A stretch of DNA of 7,731 nucleotides from Bacteroidota bacterium (GTDB lineage: Bacteria; Bacteroidota; Bacteroidia; Bacteroidales; VadinHA17), in the NCBI GenBank assembly GCA_030613125.1, contig JAUWMO010000158.1, positions 1 through 7,731 of the forward strand. Reading direction: 5' to 3'. Position numbers and translations under genes: made by a program. A model generated the notes under the pieces. It did no database searches, was not told the DNA's origin, and saw nothing but the letters and a program-made list of their open reading frames with translations. Positions 5,143 through 7,731 of the stretch are shown here, piece after piece (position 1 is the first letter of the stretch; each line of letters starts with the position of its first letter).

Positions 5143-7353
5143 ATGAAATTTTCCAAATTGCTGCTCATACTTGTATTTTTTGCTCTACCCGATACATATG
5201 CCGGGATAAAAGACAAGCCCTTTATCCAGGAGTATCATCAGGCGTACAGGCTGGGTTCTACGGCTGAAAGAAACGATGTTCGTACCATTATTGTTGATCA
5301 ATCCGGACAGGTTTGGGCAGGAACAAAAGCCGGACTGTTCGTTTTGGACCGGATTACGGGAGAATGGGAAGGAGTTCTTGATACAGCAGATCAGGGGCCA
5401 ATAAACGATTTGTTTATCGATTCAAAAGGTATGGTTTGGATAGCTGCCTGGAATGGACTTTACAGAGCAGATGGTGTTCAGGCAGAGAAAATTGAAATAA
5501 CTGACAGCCCGGTCGGAGTAATAAATGAAATTGCAGGTAGGATAATTGCAATTGGGCCGGAAGGAATATGGAATTCAAACGGTAAATCCTGGGTAGAAAA
5601 AAAAATGCCTTTTGCCCGTGCAGTTCGTAGTCTGATCAGTGATAGGAATGGTGGTTATTATCTTGGAACTGGAAAAGGTTTGTATCATCAAACGGCAAAC
5701 AGAACTTTTTTATTCCAGAATGAAGAGGAATTATTAAGTGATAATATTTATGGGCTCGATTTCTCTGAAGACGGTGAGTTATGGATTGGTGGGCTTGGTG
5801 GAATTACAGTATATAAAAATGGTATACGGATAAGAAGCTATACTCCAAAAGAAGGTTTACCCAATATCTGGGTACGATGCATTCAAAAAGCGCCCGATGG
5901 CTTAATGTGGATCGGAACAGATCTGGGAGTTACAAAATATGACGGTAGTACCTGGTCTTTAAGACATAGCCGTCGCTGGTTGTTAAGTGATAAGGTGCGT
6001 GATATTGCATTTGATCAAAACGGTACTGCCTGGATTGCCACTTCCAATGGCGTTAGTGCAATTAAAAAAAAGCAAATAACCCTTGAACAAAAAGCAAATT
6101 ATTATTATAATATTATGACCCGGAGACATATTCGGGAGCCCTATTTGGTTGAGAAATGCAAGTTTAAAACACCTGGTGATACAACAAGCTGGAGACCAAT
6201 GGATGACGATAATGACGGACAATATACGAGCATGTATCTTGTAATGGAGTCATATCGTTATGCAGTTACATTGGATCCGGAAGCTAAAGTGAATGCGGCA
6301 AAAGCCTTCAACGCACTTAAATTTCTACAAACTGTAACTGAAACTGAGGGATTTGTTGCCAGAACAGTTATACCCTCTACATGGAGCAGAATGGCAGATC
6401 CGAATGAGGTAATCTCTGATCGGGAATGGGCAGAAAAAATTGTTAGGGAACCACGAGAGAGAAAAGTAGAGGATCATTGGCTTTTATCAAAGGATGGGAA
6501 ATGGCTCTGGAAAAGAGGAACAAGTAGTGATGAAATTACCGGTCATATGTATGGTTATCTTTTTTACTATGATCTTGTTGCAAAAAAAGAAGAACGGAAA
6601 CGTGTAGAGGAGCATATATTATGTATAGTTGATTATATTATTGACAATGGTTATGTGTTGGTTGATATTGACGGAATGCATACTGAATGGGGAGTTTGGG
6701 CACCTGAATTTCTAAATAATGATCCTGATTGGGCAAGCGAAAAGGGAATTAACTCAGTTGAGGTTTTATCATACCTTAAGCTGGCATATCATGTAAGTGG
6801 TAATGAGCATTACCAGAATGAATATTACAAATTATTGAATGAACATCATTATAAAAGTAATATTGTTCATGCGAAAACCACCCTGCCTTCATGGCGGACA
6901 TACATTGATGATGAACTTCTTGCACTGGCCTATCCCGCGCTGATTCTCTATGAAGATGACCCTGACCTGCAGGATCTGTATCACAGAAGCCTGGATAACT
7001 GGTATGATGCTCTTAAAAATGATAATAATCCGTATTTCTATTTCATCTACAATGCACTTGCTGCTAACAAATTGAATCTGGAAAAATCCATATGGTTATT
7101 GCAGGATAATCCGCTCGACCTGATTCGTTGGCGAATAGATAATAGTAAGCGGGAAGATTTGTCTTTAACACGCTCCCCAATACTGGAAGACATTCAAACC
7201 AGCCGGCTTGTTCCACCAAGTGAACGGGGAATTATGCGTTGGGATAAAAATCCCTGGGCGGCTGTTCAGGGTGATGGAGGATATACGGAAAGCGATGGGG
7301 TTTATTGGCTGTTAGCATACTGGATGGGGCGTTATCACGGATTTATTGAATAG
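5143..7353 (+). CDS. Secreted propeller plus helical-domain protein, copy B
   Basis: The product has 736 residues. It begins with a clean signal peptide (MKFSKLLLILVFFALPDTYA), probably cleaved near residue 20. Seven repeats of the Reg_prop type (two-component regulator propeller) follow, with cores near residues 57 (VWAGTKAGLFVLD), 98, 134, 172, 213, 255 (MWIGTDLGVTKYDG) and 296. The 36-42 residue spacing indicates one seven-bladed propeller. Hybrid two-component sensors usually carry two such propellers, then a Y_Y_Y domain, a membrane helix and a kinase, and none of these is present. Instead RHIR (328-331) leads into a largely helical C-terminal domain, about 345-736, homologous to that of the 258-2474 protein. 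Shared motifs are the calcium-loop pattern DDNDG in DxDxDG (D354, D356, D358, G359), TSSDE..GH (460-468), EWGVW (515-519), DDE (589-591) and P-L-D...W...NS (657-668). An enzyme active on glycans, with the propeller as a binding or scaffold module, is plausible but unproven. Confidence 0.9.
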   Translation: MKFSKLLLILVFFALPDTYAGIKDKPFIQEYHQAYRLGSTAERNDVRTIIVDQSGQVWAGTKAGLFVLDRITGEWEGVLDTADQGPINDLFIDSKGMVWIAAWNGLYRADGVQAEKIEITDSPVGVINEIAGRIIAIGPEGIWNSNGKSWVEKKMPFARAVRSLISDRNGGYYLGTGKGLYHQTANRTFLFQNEEELLSDNIYGLDFSEDGELWIGGLGGITVYKNGIRIRSYTPKEGLPNIWVRCIQKAPDGLMWIGTDLGVTKYDGSTWSLRHSRRWLLSDKVRDIAFDQNGTAWIATSNGVSAIKKKQITLEQKANYYYNIMTRRHIREPYLVEKCKFKTPGDTTSWRPMDDDNDGQYTSMYLVMESYRYAVTLDPEAKVNAAKAFNALKFLQTVTETEGFVARTVIPSTWSRMADPNEVISDREWAEKIVREPRERKVEDHWLLSKDGKWLWKRGTSSDEITGHMYGYLFYYDLVAKKEERKRVEEHILCIVDYIIDNGYVLVDIDGMHTEWGVWAPEFLNNDPDWASEKGINSVEVLSYLKLAYHVSGNEHYQNEYYKLLNEHHYKSNIVHAKTTLPSWRTYIDDELLALAYPALILYEDDPDLQDLYHRSLDNWYDALKNDNNPYFYFIYNALAANKLNLEKSIWLLQDNPLDLIRWRIDNSKREDLSLTRSPILEDIQTSRLVPPSERGIMRWDKNPWAAVQGDGGYTESDGVYWLLAYWMGRYHGFIE

Positions 7354-7399
7354 AGTATCTTTACTATGAATCTTGAAAAAGAGAAAAACAAAAGATAAT

Positions 7400-7731
7400 A
7401 TGAATTTAAAGAAAAAAATAAATTCCGGTAAAAGAATATACGGTACCGCAATTGTTTCACCATCAACAAAGTGGATTGAGGTTGTTAAGCAGGCAAATCT
7501 TGATTTCGTGTTTATAGATACAGAGCATATGCCTTTGGGAAGAGAGACGCTTTCAAATATGTGTACTATATATTCGGCTATTGGAATTCCACCCATGGTT
7601 CGAATACCATCTTCTGATCCCTACATTGCTTGCACCACACTTGATGGAGGAACATCAACTATTCTTGCACCCTATGTTGAAACTGTGGATCAAGTTAAGG
7701 ACCTGGTTGGAGCTGTAAAATATCGTCCATT
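7400..7731 (+). CDS. HpcH/HpaI-family aldolase, N-terminal part (runs off the window)
   Basis: Only the first 110 codons are present. The fragment begins MNLKKKINSGKRIYGTAIV and has no signal peptide, so the enzyme is cytoplasmic. It follows the HpcH/HpaI TIM-barrel pattern: DFVFIDTEHMPLG (the EH holds the conserved catalytic-site His of this family), then MVRIPSSDP with the conserved Arg, then LDGGTSTILAPYVETVDQ, equivalent to the barrel strand usually written LDAGA..V..P.V.T. Known members cleave 2-keto-3-deoxy sugar acids such as 2-keto-3-deoxyrhamnonate or 5-keto-4-deoxyglucarate to pyruvate or tartronate semialdehyde plus an aldehyde, with a divalent metal. The metal-binding Glu and Asp lie beyond the window, so the subfamily cannot be assigned. 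The ATG at 7400 was chosen because an ATG at 7366 is out of frame and closes after ten codons. The gene follows its neighbour by 46 bp, consistent with co-transcription and with a role in degrading the product of the exported proteins. Confidence 0.85.
   Translation, partial: MNLKKKINSGKRIYGTAIVSPSTKWIEVVKQANLDFVFIDTEHMPLGRETLSNMCTIYSAIGIPPMVRIPSSDPYIACTTLDGGTSTILAPYVETVDQVKDLVGAVKYRP

Noticed and set aside
5143..7353. Hybrid two-component sensor
   Set aside because: The Reg_prop repeats first suggested it, but there is no Y_Y_Y domain, membrane helix, histidine kinase, receiver or DNA-binding domain.
7366..7398. Ten-codon frame just before the aldolase (MNLEKEKNKR)
   Set aside because: Its opening resembles the aldolase start, but it is out of frame and very short, with A-rich composition that makes such a match likely by chance.
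7312..7596. Minus-strand open frame of 94 codons across the last gene junction
   Set aside because: It overlaps the end of the propeller gene and the start of the aldolase, both well supported on the plus strand.

Overview
The window is AT-rich. Its start codons follow A/T-rich leaders with no clear Shine-Dalgarno sequence, all genes lie on the plus strand, and four proteins in a row begin with export-type hydrophobic leaders. One intergenic gap holds a near-match to the TTTG/TAnnTTTG promoter of Bacteroidota. Together this suggests a Bacteroidota-type genome, probably a polysaccharide degrader, but the phylum is an inference from style and not from a marker gene.

Layout. Bases 1-257 have no convincing gene. 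They hold an imperfect 55-bp direct repeat that duplicates the leader of the first gene, and between the copies an 82-bp segment bounded by 12-bp inverted repeats. Then come: a secreted 738-residue protein with a degenerate beta-propeller and a helical C-terminal domain (258-2474); a secreted YidR/DUF3748-like beta-propeller protein (2546-3712); a secreted sialidase-superfamily protein with five Asp-boxes (3813-5057); a second propeller plus helical-domain protein of 736 residues, clearly paralogous to the first (5143-7353); and the first 110 codons of an HpcH/HpaI-type aldolase (7400 to the window end). Gaps are 46-100 bp, so an operon or a loosely coupled cluster is likely. A stem-loop and a candidate internal promoter lie before the fourth gene.

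Interpretation. Four consecutive exported proteins all appear to be built on beta-propellers, and two of them carry the same C-terminal helical domain, with shared acidic and aromatic motifs that look like an uncharacterised carbohydrate-active enzyme. The fifth product is a predicted cytoplasmic aldolase of the kind that cleaves 2-keto-3-deoxy sugar acids. A reasonable hypothesis is a catabolic cluster in which the exported proteins bind and cut a glycan containing uronic acid or deoxy-sugar, and the aldolase handles the resulting keto-deoxy acid. No SusC/SusD pair, sulfatase, transporter or regulator is visible, so the substrate cannot be named. The most novel candidate is the propeller plus helical-domain family. 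It carries the Reg_prop-type repeats known from hybrid two-component sensors but has no transmembrane segment or kinase after them.
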